A model generated the notes under the pieces. It was not told the DNA's origin, ran no database searches, and worked only from the letters and a program-made list of their open reading frames with translations. A stretch of DNA of 64,000 nucleotides from Letharia columbiana (Eukaryota > Ascomycota > Lecanoromycetes > Lecanorales > Parmeliaceae), in contig NW_023501040.1 of the NCBI RefSeq assembly GCF_014066305.1, positions 124,001 through 188,000 of the forward strand, given 5' to 3'. Position numbers and translations under genes: made by a program. Positions 33,705 to 45,752 of the stretch are shown here, in pieces (within the stretch, counting starts at the first letter, position 1; every line of letters starts with the position of its first letter).

Positions 33705-36700
33705 CTATCGCAAAGAGGACTGCCCATGTCGTGCTTTCGAGGTGTGCACATCCGAATGGCTCGACTCCACCCTCGTGAGAAGAGCTGCCGAGGTAAAGTC
33801 GTTACTTGCTTCGTAGCTTGGTCGTATCTGGTCCATCGAACTCCGCATTCTGTCGAATGATGGCCTCGGTCGTTCGAAGGACACGCGAGGTTGCTCCAAA
33901 GACGACTTGTGCCCAGTGTATTCGGTCCCATCACTGCCGGTTTGGCTGTGGGGGTTGTGTGTGGTGCCTGTCGCAGCTACCGAGGGTGGGTAAATAGGTC
34001 GTTCATCATCTTCTAACGGCGTTCGCGTACCTGGGGCCGCTTTCGCAGGCTGAGAAACATCGGACGAAGCTGCTGATGGCACTTTTCCCGGCGGCACGTA
34101 CGCCTCATACTTGTCCAGGTACTTAAACCTCCCTTGCCGAATCTGTTCTCGGATGATATCGACGTCCATGGGGAAATATATCTTCTGGAAGGACTTGATC
34201 GTGAATCGGGGCATCAGACATATGCTGACCGTGAGTAGCGTAAGCACCCAGAATGAAAGCTCGCCATAGACTTCGGGCGCCGCCTTGTAAAATTGATCAG
34301 AGGAAGAAAATGCAGTGTACACCCCAGTCCAGAACCAGATCAGGAGGATACTGAAGGAAACGAGCAACAACATCAGCCAATCCCACCGGTAGGTGTTCAA
34401 CAAGATGTAAAGGTTGACGACTACGATGGTCGCCGTGGCGGTGTACACGCCTATCCTCTTGTTGTCGTTGAGATCTAGACCATTGCTGGTAGTGAAGGTG
34501 GCGGGCCTAAACAGCAGGTATGGCATGAAGAAGCAAACCAGTGATTGGTAAATTCCATCGAACATGTAAAGCCTACACAGGGTCAGCAAACACGTGAGAG
34601 CAACGGATACCTCTCACATACCAGAATTTCTTTTGGGACCATTCTTTCCGCTCAATGCCTCTCCGGTAGAGTTGCGGAACAGCTAACGAAACCTTGTCGT
34701 TTACGTCCTGATCGAGTATACCCATGAAGATCACCGCAAGAGATGTAAACGCTAAATTGACGAGCAGGATGTAGGTGTAGTCGAAAAGGTAAGAGCAGTC
34801 GAAATTGTTGTATATCTGATACCAGAAAAGGGCAAACGTCCAGACAATGTTCTAAAAGACCAGTCAGCGCGTTGACCAATCAGCCGTGCGGCTACTTCAT
34901 GCGTACCTTGTAGAAGAAGTTGGCAATGGTCTCTGCCAGACGTCGGTAGGACCAACGGCCGTGCACGAGAATCAGTCGCTGTAAGAAGCGGAACTGACCG
35001 ATGGCATAGTCGGAGGACATGACTGCCTGTCTACCCTCCTCACCGGCGATCCCAACGCCTACATCGGCTTCTTGTATCATTGCCACATCATTCGCACCAT
35101 CGCCAATGGACAAAGTCATCACGTCCAATCCATTTTTGACCATCTGAACAACCGCCGCTTTCTGGGCAGGGCTCACTCGGCAGCACAGAACAGATTTGCA
35201 CATCTTGCAAAGCAGCAGGAACTTCTGGCGCAGCCCCTCCCCGAGGACCAATTTCAAGGCATCGCCGTCGATGACAATAGCGTGTGTAGGTCCGGGCGGC
35301 TCGTGATTTTTGCGAGCGGCCTTCAGTTCTTCGTCCGAGCCGGTGATGTTGAACGAGGACAGATGCTTGTCCAGCTCCGCCTCGGCGGCTCCAGGTGAGT
35401 CCTCCTGCACCTTGAACACGATCAGGTCCATCTCGTTGCTGAGAAGATTGCAGGAGAAACCAATGTTGATGGCCGTCTCTACTTTGTCACCCGTGAGCAC
35501 CCAAAGTTTGATACCGGCATCCGCGAGCAGAGCGATGGTGTCCGGGACACCATCTTGCAATCGATCCTCAATTGCCGTTCCTCCAATGAGGTCGAGGTCC
35601 CTTTCAATGGCGTCGGAAACAATCTCAAGTTTGTCCTCTCTGTCGATGATGGCCGCTGCGGCAAGGTCGTGCTCCTTGTTCCAGACTTGATATTCTTTCT
35701 CACCTATTTCCTTTTGTGCAACGCATAGCGTTCGTAGACCCTCACGAGCAAACATCTCGAGATGTTCAGCGGTGACTTTCCTCAGTTGCTGTTGCTCTCC
35801 TCGCTTCAGTCGTGAATAGATGACGCTGTCGGCGCCTTTGCAGAATAGCACAATCCTGCCGTCGGGCATACGTATGATGGCGCTCATACGTTTTCGAGAC
35901 GAATTGAACTCGAGAGTGTTAAGCACCGTGTACTCTCTTTCCTCGCCCAGGATGTTCAGAATGATACCGTCGGTGGACCTGCCGATCACCGTGAAACCAC
36001 AGTCCCGGGCTGTGGCCACCAAAGCCGCTTCATCAGGCGACTGGGCTTTGTACTCGATCCTTGGCGGATCCCCCGGTGTTCTTTCGGTAATTACGGTATG
36101 GCAAAGGGCCAGCGCAAGCATAAATTTCTCGGTCGCCACTTTCTGTTCCTGCCCGGACTGGCCTTCCAGGTCAGTGACGAAATCAGGGGCAACGAATGTT
36201 AGCTCATCATCGTGAAGATAGGGATTGTTATGCATCTTCCGAAGGTCCTTCAGCATCTTGATACGATCCTGAGCAATCTGTTTATGCGCTTTCGCCCCCT
36301 CTGCCTCGGTGTCTACACCTTGGCGCCTCTGCATGCCAGCCTGAGCCTCGGTATAGGCCTCTCCATAAGGAAGCCCGTTGATAGAGCACTTTTTGAATTC
36401 CATAACATTCTGAGTCAATGTTCCCGTTTTGTCCGAAAATATGTATTCGATTTGTCCAACATCGTCCGAAATGTTCCATGACTTGGGCGTACAGGGATAA
36501 TCGAGCTTCTCGTAATACATAAACGTATCACTATAGATGAAGAAGGCTTGAGCAGTCCTGATGATTTCCAGGGAAATGTATAGCGATATGGGGACCAAGT
36601 TCTGAAAGAGAATCACAGACGCCCAGAAGGTGATGAATCCGTCCAGCGAAGGTTTGCCCCCAATGGAACCGAATTCGAAGTAGTCCAAGGAATTGTTGCC

Positions 36701-38420
36701 CTGCGACCATATCACTCCGTTGATAATACCCGAGAGAAGGCACATGAAAAAGAGGATGACAAAGTTGTAGATGACGTCCCAATTGAGTTCCCTTGCAATG
36801 CGGGACCGTTTACTAGGAGTCATGCCAGAATTGAGCATGATCTTTGTTTCCCGTCCGGTGAAAACGACCACCCCAAGAACCCACTCGGTATTGCGGAGGG
36901 TGCATCCACGGAGGAGAAGATTGTTGATAGAAATCGGTTCCGCCATTTGGGTCCCGGGCGCCGCAGGACTTCTGGTATCCCTTTGTACCCATCTTGCCGC
37001 CCCACTATATTGATATAGATTGGCTTGAGGCGCGTCGCTTTCTATCACGAATTCCGTTTGCTCGCAGTCCTTTGCATGCTTGATCTTGCGCCCACTATGC
37101 AAAGCTTGTCGCACCTTCAGGTTGGTTTCCCCATCTAGACCTTTGGTCTCCACGTAGCAAGCACCGTCAGGATCAGAGGTAGACAAGACGACCAGGTCTG
37201 CCGGTATCTGGTCGTCGTTGTATATGCGCAGAAAATCTCCCACTTGGACATTTTTCCAATGATCCTTCTTGAATTTGGCCTTCCCCGGGACACTTTTCAG
37301 CGGGTCTATAAGGTTACCATAAAACTTTGCTGGAGCAGGACCACTCTCGCGTTTGGCTCCATTCGGAGCAGCCAGCTTGCCCTCAGCCGTTTCAAGCACG
37401 AGATTATCGTCTTCGTATGAAAAAGATGTACCGGGACGCTCTCCCGGAGACAATCTACTACTCTCTGTCACACCTCGCTGTCCCGGCTGCGGGGATGGTA
37501 CTGGTGTCATCTGGATCTCGTCTACATCCCCTCGGCTTTGCATGGAGTGGAATGACGTCCGAGAAGACATCATTGAATTTCGAGTCCGCGTCGATTCGCC
37601 GGAAGGTCGTGCTTCATTCAAGGCTCTTTCGGCGTTTGTTTTCTCGTCGCGAGACTTTCTTCGGCTTTTACCCTTGAAGAACCTGAAGATTTGCACGATC
37701 CCGCGAGTCGTGGCTTTCTTGATTTTACGCCATAATGAGACGTTGTCAGCGGAGCTGTTGACGTTGTTCCATTCAACCAGACGATGAACTGGGGAGTTGT
37801 TGAGCTCGTTGTCGAGTACGGTTCTGCGCCAATCCTCTATAGCGTCTTTGACAGCAGTGACAAATAAAATGACTATCAAAGGCACGGAGCCTAAACCAGG
37901 GTTGGAAGCACCAAATATGCTGAAGAACTGTTTGACGTGACACATCAGCATGGTAAGCCGTGACGGAGTGAAGCACGTTCCTTACCGCAAGAACGATGAC
38001 GAACAGGAAGTATATATTGGCGATGTTGTGGAATTGGAACCACAAGTTCTTTGGGATGAAGCTTAAAGGGGTGTACTTCGCTGTACGAATCTTGTTTCTG
38101 GCGTACTTTGCCAGAGGGCGCCCATCCTCATCCTTTGCGTCGTCCGGCAAGGGAATGTTGAAGAAGATTCTCCGCCTGGAGTCTTCTTGGTCGCCATTCT
38201 CCGTTGAAGTATCAGTCTCCTCTTGTATGCCATCTAAGTGCGAACCTTCCGCAGACTCCCCTTTCTTCTCGCTGGAACCCGTCTTTCTGTGATGTAGCCT
38301 GTTTATTATGCTATGTCTTTTTTTCTGCTCATTAGCACCGGTGATACGCTGTGTCGCCCATCGAATTCGCTTGATAGGATTAGAGACATTACTATCTTCC
38401 TGGTATGGCTGAATCGCCAT
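33705..38420 (-). CDS. DNF1: P4-type ATPase, Dnf1/Dnf2-like phospholipid flippase
   Basis: Membrane ATPase moving aminophospholipids to the cytosolic leaflet at plasma membrane/endosomes, normally with a Cdc50-family partner. Exons 38420-37986, 37927-34907, 34851-34622 and 34572-33705 (introns 58, 55 and 49 bp) join exactly in frame to 1517 residues. Seen: N-terminal cytosolic tail, RRIFFNIPLP, KYARNKIRTAKYTPLSFIPK, first helices, actuator motif GLDGETNLKVR, FFMCLLSGIINGVIW, PISLYISLEI (the P4-specific PISL), phosphorylation motif SDKTGTLTQN (about residue 644), EYKAQSPDEAALV, KGADSVIYSRL, LTGDKVETAINI, and GDGANDVAMIQEADVGVGI, then the C-terminal helices and a Ser/Arg-rich tail. Length and motifs fit Dnf1/2 rather than Neo1. 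No defect. Confidence 0.93.
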
Positions 38421-39412
38421 AGCGACAAGACCGGGTCCACTTGATAGTGATCATCCAGGAATCCCCGTAGCTTTTGGACCTGGTAAGATGATATGTACCC
38501 CACCAGCGCAATCTCAGCGTAACATCTTTCAGACTAGGTTGAACGAGTGAAACGAAGTATTGAATCTTCCCACACGAGATGATTGTTTCAAAGCGAGCGA
38601 GAGTGAATTGTTGTCCGATATTGTTACCGGCTGCGGCGACCAAAATTCGGAACGGAGGGTCGGCTTAGAGTCGTTGCTAGTAGAGTATCAAGTGATAGGT
38701 TTTAGGGGAAGAGACAGGACTTTCATTGGGATTGCGAATCTCGTGTATTTTAGATTCTATGGATGTTCGCAGAGGCGAGAATTGGATAGAACAATGACAG
38801 TGGTTGAGTTGACTCTGAAGGGTCGCTGACGCTGACGCTCGAGGATCCTCGGGCGATTTGTAAGTTTTGACTTTTCTGCCCGGCTCCGGGTGGAAGGTGT
38901 CCGAGATATGTGAGAGGACCTCCCCAATTTTGGGGAGTCAAGTTGATGGCAGCTACAGAGTATGTGTTGGGCGGCGTAGCTGATGTATCTACTAAATTCT
39001 CCTCTATCGCGGAACTCTCAGCTGGCCAGGAAGATAGGTCTTTGATTCAGGCCACCTAATTACAAGTCGAGCGTACGAGCTTAGGGGCTGTAATTACTCG
39101 TAAGGCTGATACGTGTAAGCAACACTTTACTCTACGTTATCCTTCAGTTGGAATGATCCAATCCAGGCTAGACCTGCCTCCTCGGCTCCGTTACAATCAG
39201 TAGATTCGGTGCAAATGCTGAAGCACCGAAGCAATTGGAGTAAGAATTATCTGTCCTCGGGAATCGGCGATTCTGTGGAGCGGCTTGGCAGCGCGTGATC
39301 TTCGTGTGTACAAGTAGAGTATGGGGCGCGACGCGCTAAAGCCTCACTGAAATAATATCAAGCACCGAGTGATGATTGAGCCCCAGCAAGGCGCCAAAGA
39401 CCGGCTGCGACC
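38421..39412. other. Divergent intergenic region
   Basis: About 1 kb between the divergent flippase (minus) and the gene at 39413 (plus); presumably both promoters. No gene or repeat recognised. Confidence 0.5.
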
Positions 39413-41620
39413 ATGTACAAGAACACCAGTATTCTTAATTACTTCAAACCTTTCACAGAACCGCTTCGTCGGAATAAACGTCCACTGCCCGAAGACAATT
39501 TGGAAGACCCACGAGCAATGAAACGATCGCGTTCGATCACTCCGAAAGAAAGTCAAACGAAGCAGGCTCTTGATCGAGAAAGGGACCACTTGGGACGGGG
39601 CCTACACGGGACATTATCGATGGTCACCTCGAGGAGCTCAAGCAGACAGCCGTCAGGTCCCCAGCATGATGAGGAGCCCATGGATAATGCTGGGATCTCA
39701 TACATACCCCCTACGCCCGTTTTCAAAAACTCAACGTCGCGAAATGCCGACGTCCGTAGTTCGCAAGGTACAATATTAATGAGCAGCCAACGTGAAGTGA
39801 AGAATGGGGAGGTAGTAATCCGAAATTCAGACGACGAGTCTGATTCGGATTCTTCACTCGAGGATCTAAATGATCTGCTACTAGTCGAGGGCCGAAAACC
39901 TCGGGGAGAAGCGTTAGGCCCAGAACCGCAATCACCTGCCTTGCCTCTAAACAGGAATGCCGAGGATGGACGTCGCACGAGTACCAGGCGCAGAAGCAAA
40001 ACTGACAAAAAAGCTGCGCCGTTACGTTCGCCTGTTCCTGTACAATCCAAAAAGTATAGATACGATCTCGAGTCGTTAGCAAGACACAGGCAACAAGAAG
40101 AGGCGTCTGTCGAAGACATTGCCCAAGCAAATGCGATGCTCAGATCATTCGAGCAGCAAAAGGTATCTGTCCGTGGGAATCCGAGGGCTGGGTCTACAAA
40201 GGGGCCATTCGATGCAGCGTACATCGATGTAGTTATGAAGGAGCATGGGGATGAAGACGAAATATGTAGGCTCAAGGCCGCAATCCAGAGGACAGAAGCA
40301 TTACATCAGGACAAATCCTGGTCCTTTTTCGATGAGCAGGGGGAGGAACCTCTATTCGAGCAATCGGATTTTCCTGTCATTGAGGATGACCGTCTTGGAC
40401 GCATTTTCGGGAAGACGTCCTCGAGGCAGCAGGCTTTTCTGAGTGGGTACGTCGGCGAACTTGCGATGAAGGACAACCTGCCAGAGGAGATCGTACTTTG
40501 GATTATGGACGCGATATGTCTCGAGTCAAGGGACGACCTGAGGTGTTCTTACACCGCTACACTCACAGGTGCGTCAAGACACATGGCCTCGGTACTCTCG
40601 CCGGAACGCATCGATATGCTATTTCGAAAGATTGGAGCCACTGCTGCAGCGCTGGACATCGAAGAACCGGTCATTCCCCACGCAGCGTTGTCGCAGAGCA
40701 TTGAAGCTGTCAGGCGGCCAAGCTTGTTGTCGATTCTAGATCTCTTCCAAAAACTAGCAAGCGAATTAGGTGCTGAGTCGAGGAGACATCTAATCTGTCT
40801 TTTATGCCGTCTTGCATTGGACCATTCCATAGCCAACAGCTGTCACATTACCAGTGCAATTGAAGACGCACTTGCAAGCCTGATTGAGTCAATCCCTGAG
40901 CAGGGTCTTCATCATGAAGTAGGTGATCAAGACATATAAGAGCAGTACTAAAGCTGACAACAATTCCAACAGCTTCAGGTGGTAAACACCACAGCCTTCA
41001 CGTCGATTACGGACACAACTTTGCGCTTACGAATGCTCCAACATGTACCCGCCTCTTCCCATCGATTGGTCCTACTACGGCGACGTCTCGCGCTCGCATG
41101 CTTTTTCCGAGACATTCGACATTTGAGCCAGCAAGCAGATGTTACAATCAATCTCGAAAGTATCGCTCGTCAACTCGAGGGTCCACAGTTCATGACCAGT
41201 AACGCAACGGATTATGGCGAACTCGCAGCTGCAATTGGAATCCTTAGTATTGCCATTGACTGCGGTGATCCTCCGTCCTCGCCTTGCGCCACAGAGAAAG
41301 AGAGGGGCTTCAACCGTGATATCGATGTGCTGTCCTTCAAGATCAAGTCTATGTTCGCAGACATCGTCGATACAGGCGCCTCGCACATGGCAAGGACAGA
41401 AGCCAAAGAGGTGCTTGAAGCCTTTCAATATCGGCTGTCGTACGGTGTCCGAACGAAACCTCCTCCAAAGAAGTCTTTATTTGGAGACTCCACAGTCGAG
41501 GATGCTGCGAAAAGGCAAATGATGGAGACGTTTGTCGAAAAGGGGACGCAAAATACGTCATTTGCCCTGCCGGACAGCTTGCAAAGACAAGGTCAATTTA
41601 GGACTGTGGCAGCCTCGTAG
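39413..41620 (+). CDS. Uncharacterised 717-residue nuclear-type protein with PIP-box-like N-terminus
   Basis: Exons 39413-40918 and 40973-41620 (54-bp intron with a GCTGAC branch site) join in frame. The first residues MYKNTSILNYFKPF resemble the N-terminal PCNA-interaction/APIM-like motifs of repair proteins. Residues 15-290 are disordered, acidic-basic and Ser-rich (DDESDSDSSLEDLNDLL), with a basic patch RRTSTRRRSKTDKKAA. From about residue 300 it is helical and ordered: FGKTSSRQQAFLSGYVGELA, EEIVLWIMDAICLESRDDLR, LLSILDLFQKLASELG, then FFRDIRHLSQQADVTINLES and YGELAAAIGILSIAIDCGD. This layout suggests a HEAT-like scaffold in DNA repair; I considered a fungal Nse6/SLF2-like (CANIN) protein but cannot confirm it from sequence alone. 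Gene reality is strong; function is open. Confidence 0.75.
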
Positions 41621-41838
41621 TGAAAGTGCGCGAAAGGCACGGGGAACGTGTACTGTAAACGTCCTGCCAGTTTGTTTCTTTGCGTCTCTTGTGTCTGGAA
41701 ATCATATACGTGATACCATATATCCGACCAGAGTGCAATTAATGTTTTACAATGACAGAAACCCTCCCAGCAGAGCCAATCACTCTCATGGCATGATCTA
41801 TAAGCCAATGCAGGTTTACAAGTATCGTAGCCCAATAA

Positions 41839-42636
41839 TCAATCGTAAAACCTACGGTTCTCATTCTTACCGAACAGAACTGTCCGGACCATGGGTAATG
41901 CATCGGTCTCCAGTAGCTTTAGGCGTTCATCGAGAGTGTTGTTGATATCGATCTTACCACCTCCGCCCACGATCGAAACACCTCCCGGCCTATTCTTCTT
42001 TAGTACCCTTCTGGTAGTAGCATGTGCGAAGGAAAGGAAGCCATACGATCCTTCCGGCTGCGGATTCTTCTCATCCAGCTCAACGTTGACATCCTTCTCC
42101 AGGTTCTCCTTATACTCCTTCTTCGCGCCGTTGATCGCCTTCTTCACAATATCGTAGTCGACCTTCCTTGCTCTCACTGTCACCTTGTCTTCATTCAAGG
42201 CGTACAATCCCTCCAGGATCAGCCCCCTGCACATGCCCTCGTATTTTCCCTTATCTTCGCTGTAACTTGCCAGCTTGTCTCTCGCCTTCTCGAACAGCTC
42301 ATCGAGCAACTCTTGTCTCGCAGAGAGCACCTTTATGCGCGTCTTATTGGCAAGGGTTGAGCGGGTGATTTGCTGCGACATGGATGCCTGCTTGTGTTTT
42401 TTGGCGTACTGTGAGTCAATTGACGATGTTTCTTGGCGGACGAGCTTTGATTTCTCAATTGCAAACTCTTCGTCGGCCTTGATCTCGATTTCTTTGGCTT
42501 TCTCGAGGGCTTCTTGGCGAATGAAGGCAGTCATCTTCTTGAGTTCACCGGCCACCTGAACCTGTGCTTAACCTCCAGGATGCAGGCTGGAATTGGGAAT
42601 TAAACATACCTGATCGTCCGACATGGCGTGAGACAT
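41839..42636 (-). CDS. VMA4: V-type proton ATPase subunit E
   Basis: Peripheral-stalk subunit linking V1 to V0 of the vacuolar proton pump. Exon 1 (42636-42610) encodes MSHAMSDDQ; exon 2 (42555-41839) gives VAGELKKMTAFIRQEALEKA onward. Total 247 residues. Family marks are the N-terminal helix KAKEIEIKADEEFAIEKSKL, SQQITRSTLANKTRIKVLSA, the middle LILEGLYALNEDKVTVRARK and the C-terminal SIVGGGGKIDINNTLDERLK followed by LPMVRTVLFGKNENRRFYD. Two acceptors six bases apart (CACAG and GTTCAG) would both keep frame; the second restores the usual DDQVAGEL. The 54-bp intron sits after codon 9, a common position for this gene. Confidence 0.93.
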
Positions 42637-42921
42637 CTTGTGACCTTAGATTTGTAGACAAAGGGGGAAAGATGTTCAAGGTAGGATGGGGAGAAGCAAA
42701 GTCAGCACACTGGGCGGGCGGTTGCCTTGGGAAGTACTAGTACTCAGTGGCAGCTTGGGACCCGATACTGTGTAGCTTGGATATCTTTGTACCCAATGAG
42801 CGTGAAGAAGGTCTGGTCAAGGAAAATGAATAGAAAGGATGGAGTGCAGCATATTTGCTTGTTCTTGTCGCAGGAGGCAAGGCACTACAGTACCTACCTA
42901 GACCGGGGACATTAAAGTACC

Positions 42922-43376
42922 TTAGTGTGGGATCTGGGCGCAGCCGCTAGTAGCAGCTCTAGCCCTGTTTTCGGAAGGCGGCCGTGTAGTGGAGGACTCT
43001 ACAACTGTTTCCTGGGAGCGCATTGATTGAACTTTAGGTAGCTCTATTGGGGGGCCATTGGGCCCAGATCGGGCTCGGGTCGGGTGCCATTCCGAAGCAG
43101 ATCTGGGGCATTGTTCAGGCAACCCTTCAGCCGGGGCGTTATCCGAGATCTTAGGCGCAGAAGTCTCTGGACTTTGCGTGCAGAGCTCAGAAAGTGAATA
43201 CAGGAGGCGATTCATTTCCTTTTCCACGACATGCTGACCCTCCTGAGCAGTCTCAACCCAAGGTAGTGAAACGTGTACAACGCTCACTTGAACATGAATC
43301 AGTAGAGGTCTGTGAGCACATACCTTGACTTCAACAAAAGATTCATGAGCATGTCACTTCGGTCAAAACGTAACAT
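42922..43376 (-). CDS. Small hypothetical protein
   Basis: Proposed exons 43376-43324 and 43282-42922 (41-bp intron GTATGT...AGTGAG, rather short) give 137 residues in frame, starting MLRFDRSDMLMNLLLKSSVV. The N-terminal half is helical (EGQHVVEKEMNRLLYSLSEL), the C-terminal half Pro/Ser-rich and probably disordered. I do not recognise a family. It lies between VMA4 and the divergent SEC14-like gene. An alternative without the first exon begins at 43287. Confidence 0.4.
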
Positions 43377-43520
43377 TGCTTCCTCACACCCAGACCCTTT
43401 CACTGACACTTGATCATGTCTACCGGTCGCTAACTAAAGCCTACATTCTATGCTGTTGATGCTCTAGTTCCTATCCTTCATTTACTTTGGCATCTTTGCT
43501 GCTTCAACAGTTAGATATCA

Positions 43521-45089
43521 ATGTCTGCTCCCGGGGGAGTGGACCCGAAATCAACTGTGTCCGAATTCTCGGACTTATCCAAGATAGAAGCATCTGCCTC
43601 CTACCACTTCAACCCCGAATGCGAGGCGAATGGCCTTCTAATTAGACCCAAGTACATCACCTCCGATGATATGTGTGACGGTATCAATGACGATGTCACC
43701 CTCCTGTGAGTTCAGTCTCTATTCCACGTTTAAGTGCTCTCTGCTTTGGCGTCTCTCCATTTTTCAATATGGCACCACCATCGTCGAATCCGACGGGTCA
43801 ACTTCTCCTTCATTCTACGCTCTTGGTTGTACTACAATAAGGATTCTCTGACAGCATTCAATACCATGCTCTGGTTGTGCTCCTTCATAACTCGTCATGA
43901 TTGCGTCCCACTTCCCAAGCATGCCTTCGCCATACGTGCGTAATTGTGAAGGTTCCTGCGGTCATTATTGGGCCTCACCTCACTTCCGCGCGACCCCCTT
44001 GCAGACGCTTCTTACGTGCTCGCCAATTTCATGTTCAAAAAGCACTCCACTTCTTCTGGGCGCCATGCCAAGCGCGCAATGACAGCAGCTTCGTCAGGTT
44101 CTATGAGAATGTCGATGTCGTTGACTACGAAGAAACTCGCAAGCTTGTGTGTCATGTCCCCCGAACGTGATTATCATTCTCTAACACCGCTGCAGTTCAT
44201 GGCCTGGACGGGTTGTCGAGACAAGCGGGGCTTGACCATTTGCCTTTTCGATATGAAATACCTTACTTCCAATCTGGGAAGTTTCAAGAAGTCCTGCGAT
44301 TTCTCATCGATTGCACAACCAACACCGACAGGATTGCCTTCTGCGGTGACCTTCCGCGCACTCGCCGTGTTTGAAGGCATGGTCAGATCTGTGTGGCCTC
44401 TTTGCTCTCGAATCCGCAAGAGACCGAGTCCAGAGGTACCAATCTTTCAAGCCACAGTCATTGCCGATATCTCGGCGGTGTCCCTGATGCAGATCTGGTG
44501 GATCAGAAGTTGGCTCCAGCTTTTTAGCAAGCTACTCGCGGATGCCTAACCCGAACTCTTAGATCGTGTAATCGTGAGTTGAATGGATCCGCTCCACAAC
44601 CGGGTCTCTGCAACAAAGCACCAACACGGAAAGCATCAACACGGAAAGCATCTAACCGACAATAACCAGGTCACTGGTGCTCCGTCATACCTCTCAACGC
44701 TCTGGATATGGGCCAAAGAATGGATCGATCCTCTCACAGCTTCCAAACTCATGATGCTGAAGGAAGATGAAGTGTTGCCAATATTGGCAACGTACATTGA
44801 CGCTGCCAACATCCCTAAAAAGTACGAAGGAGAATATGGCTTCGAGCATGGCCGGCAGCCAGATTTAGGCCCGGCAATCGATGAGATTGTAGACTGGCTG
44901 GCGCCATGTAGCAGCTCTTTCACTGCAGGATCGATGAAGCTGGTCTTCTCTTCCATTGAAGTGAGGCTAGCGGCGGCGGCGGGCAGCATCGACGGTACTC
45001 AGAGGACTCTCCTGGCGGGAATCGTGCATCCAGACAGGTTGGTGACCACGCAATCAGATGATGCAGCTGGTGGTGCTAACAAAATGTAA
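43521..45089 (+). pseudogene. SEC14-like CRAL-TRIO lipid-transfer protein gene with an in-frame stop
   Basis: Proposed exons 43521-43705, 44005-44146, 44196-44573 and 44670-45089 keep one frame. The join at 43705/44005 restores the CRAL-TRIO N-terminal motif (DDVTLL then RFLRARQFHVQKAL); 44146/44196 gives NVDVVDYEETRKL then FMAWTGCRDKRGLTICLFDM; exon 3 continues VFEGMVRSVWPLCSRI and IADISAVSLMQIW. At 44547-44549, where the family has HYPETLD, the gene reads DA-stop-PELLD (TAA in place of the tyrosine codon). Exon 4 matches TGAPSYLSTLWIWAKEWIDP, SKLMMLKEDEVLPILATYID and IPKKYEGEYGFEHGRQPDL. Intron 1 is unusually long (299 bp) and intron 3 contains a 15-bp duplication (ACACGGAAAGCATCA). Sec14-type proteins shuttle phosphatidylinositol/phosphatidylcholine. 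Probably a recent pseudogene; a missed splice variant avoiding the stop is possible. Confidence 0.72.
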
Positions 45090-45752
45090 TAGCTTCGATC
45101 GGCGTTGACCAGTGAGAACATCAGAATTCAGAATGCTCTGTCTCGAAAGACTGTCCACTATGGCAGCAGACACCCTAGAATCTCTTGGAGCTTCAGACGG
45201 ATAGAGATACGTCCAATTGGTTGCTTAGATTGTGGAGTGGACAGATGGTTCCCCGTCTTCAGCAGTAGCAGCATGCATGTGCTTTATGGCTGGAGGCGCG
45301 ATCAATCCATGTCATCAGACCCGTGTAATTGGAAAATTGTAATTAGAAAATTGTAATTAGAAAGCCTGAGCATAAAGCTTCACTTGAGGCAAGGACTAGT
45401 AGATTATATCCATTCGACATGCATAGACACTTTTACCAGTTCAAGCATCCACCGGACCGCAAAGAAACCCCTGAAACCTCTCACGTCTACACAGGTCGCT
45501 TGGGCCAGCGACGGCCAGAGCACCGGGATTTTTTCTTTGGAGTTAACGCTGTCTAATTGTCTTGTTGTATGGGTAATCATACTATCATTACATAGATATG
45601 CGGCTAGGGGGAAGCATCGCTTTCGTCTAACCGTTGGAGTCCTGTCGATAATGCACGGCTCAGACGCCACCCAATGTCTCTTGTATGTACGCAAATAGTA
45701 GTTCAAAGACATTCCTCATTGTGCCTTAACGCTCTTGCCGTCTCTTACCCTG
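45090..45752. other. Intergenic region 3' of the SEC14-like and NIPA-like genes
   Basis: Between two gene ends. Short open frames only; a GAAAATTGTAATTA duplication lies near 45332-45360. No gene called. Confidence 0.5.
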
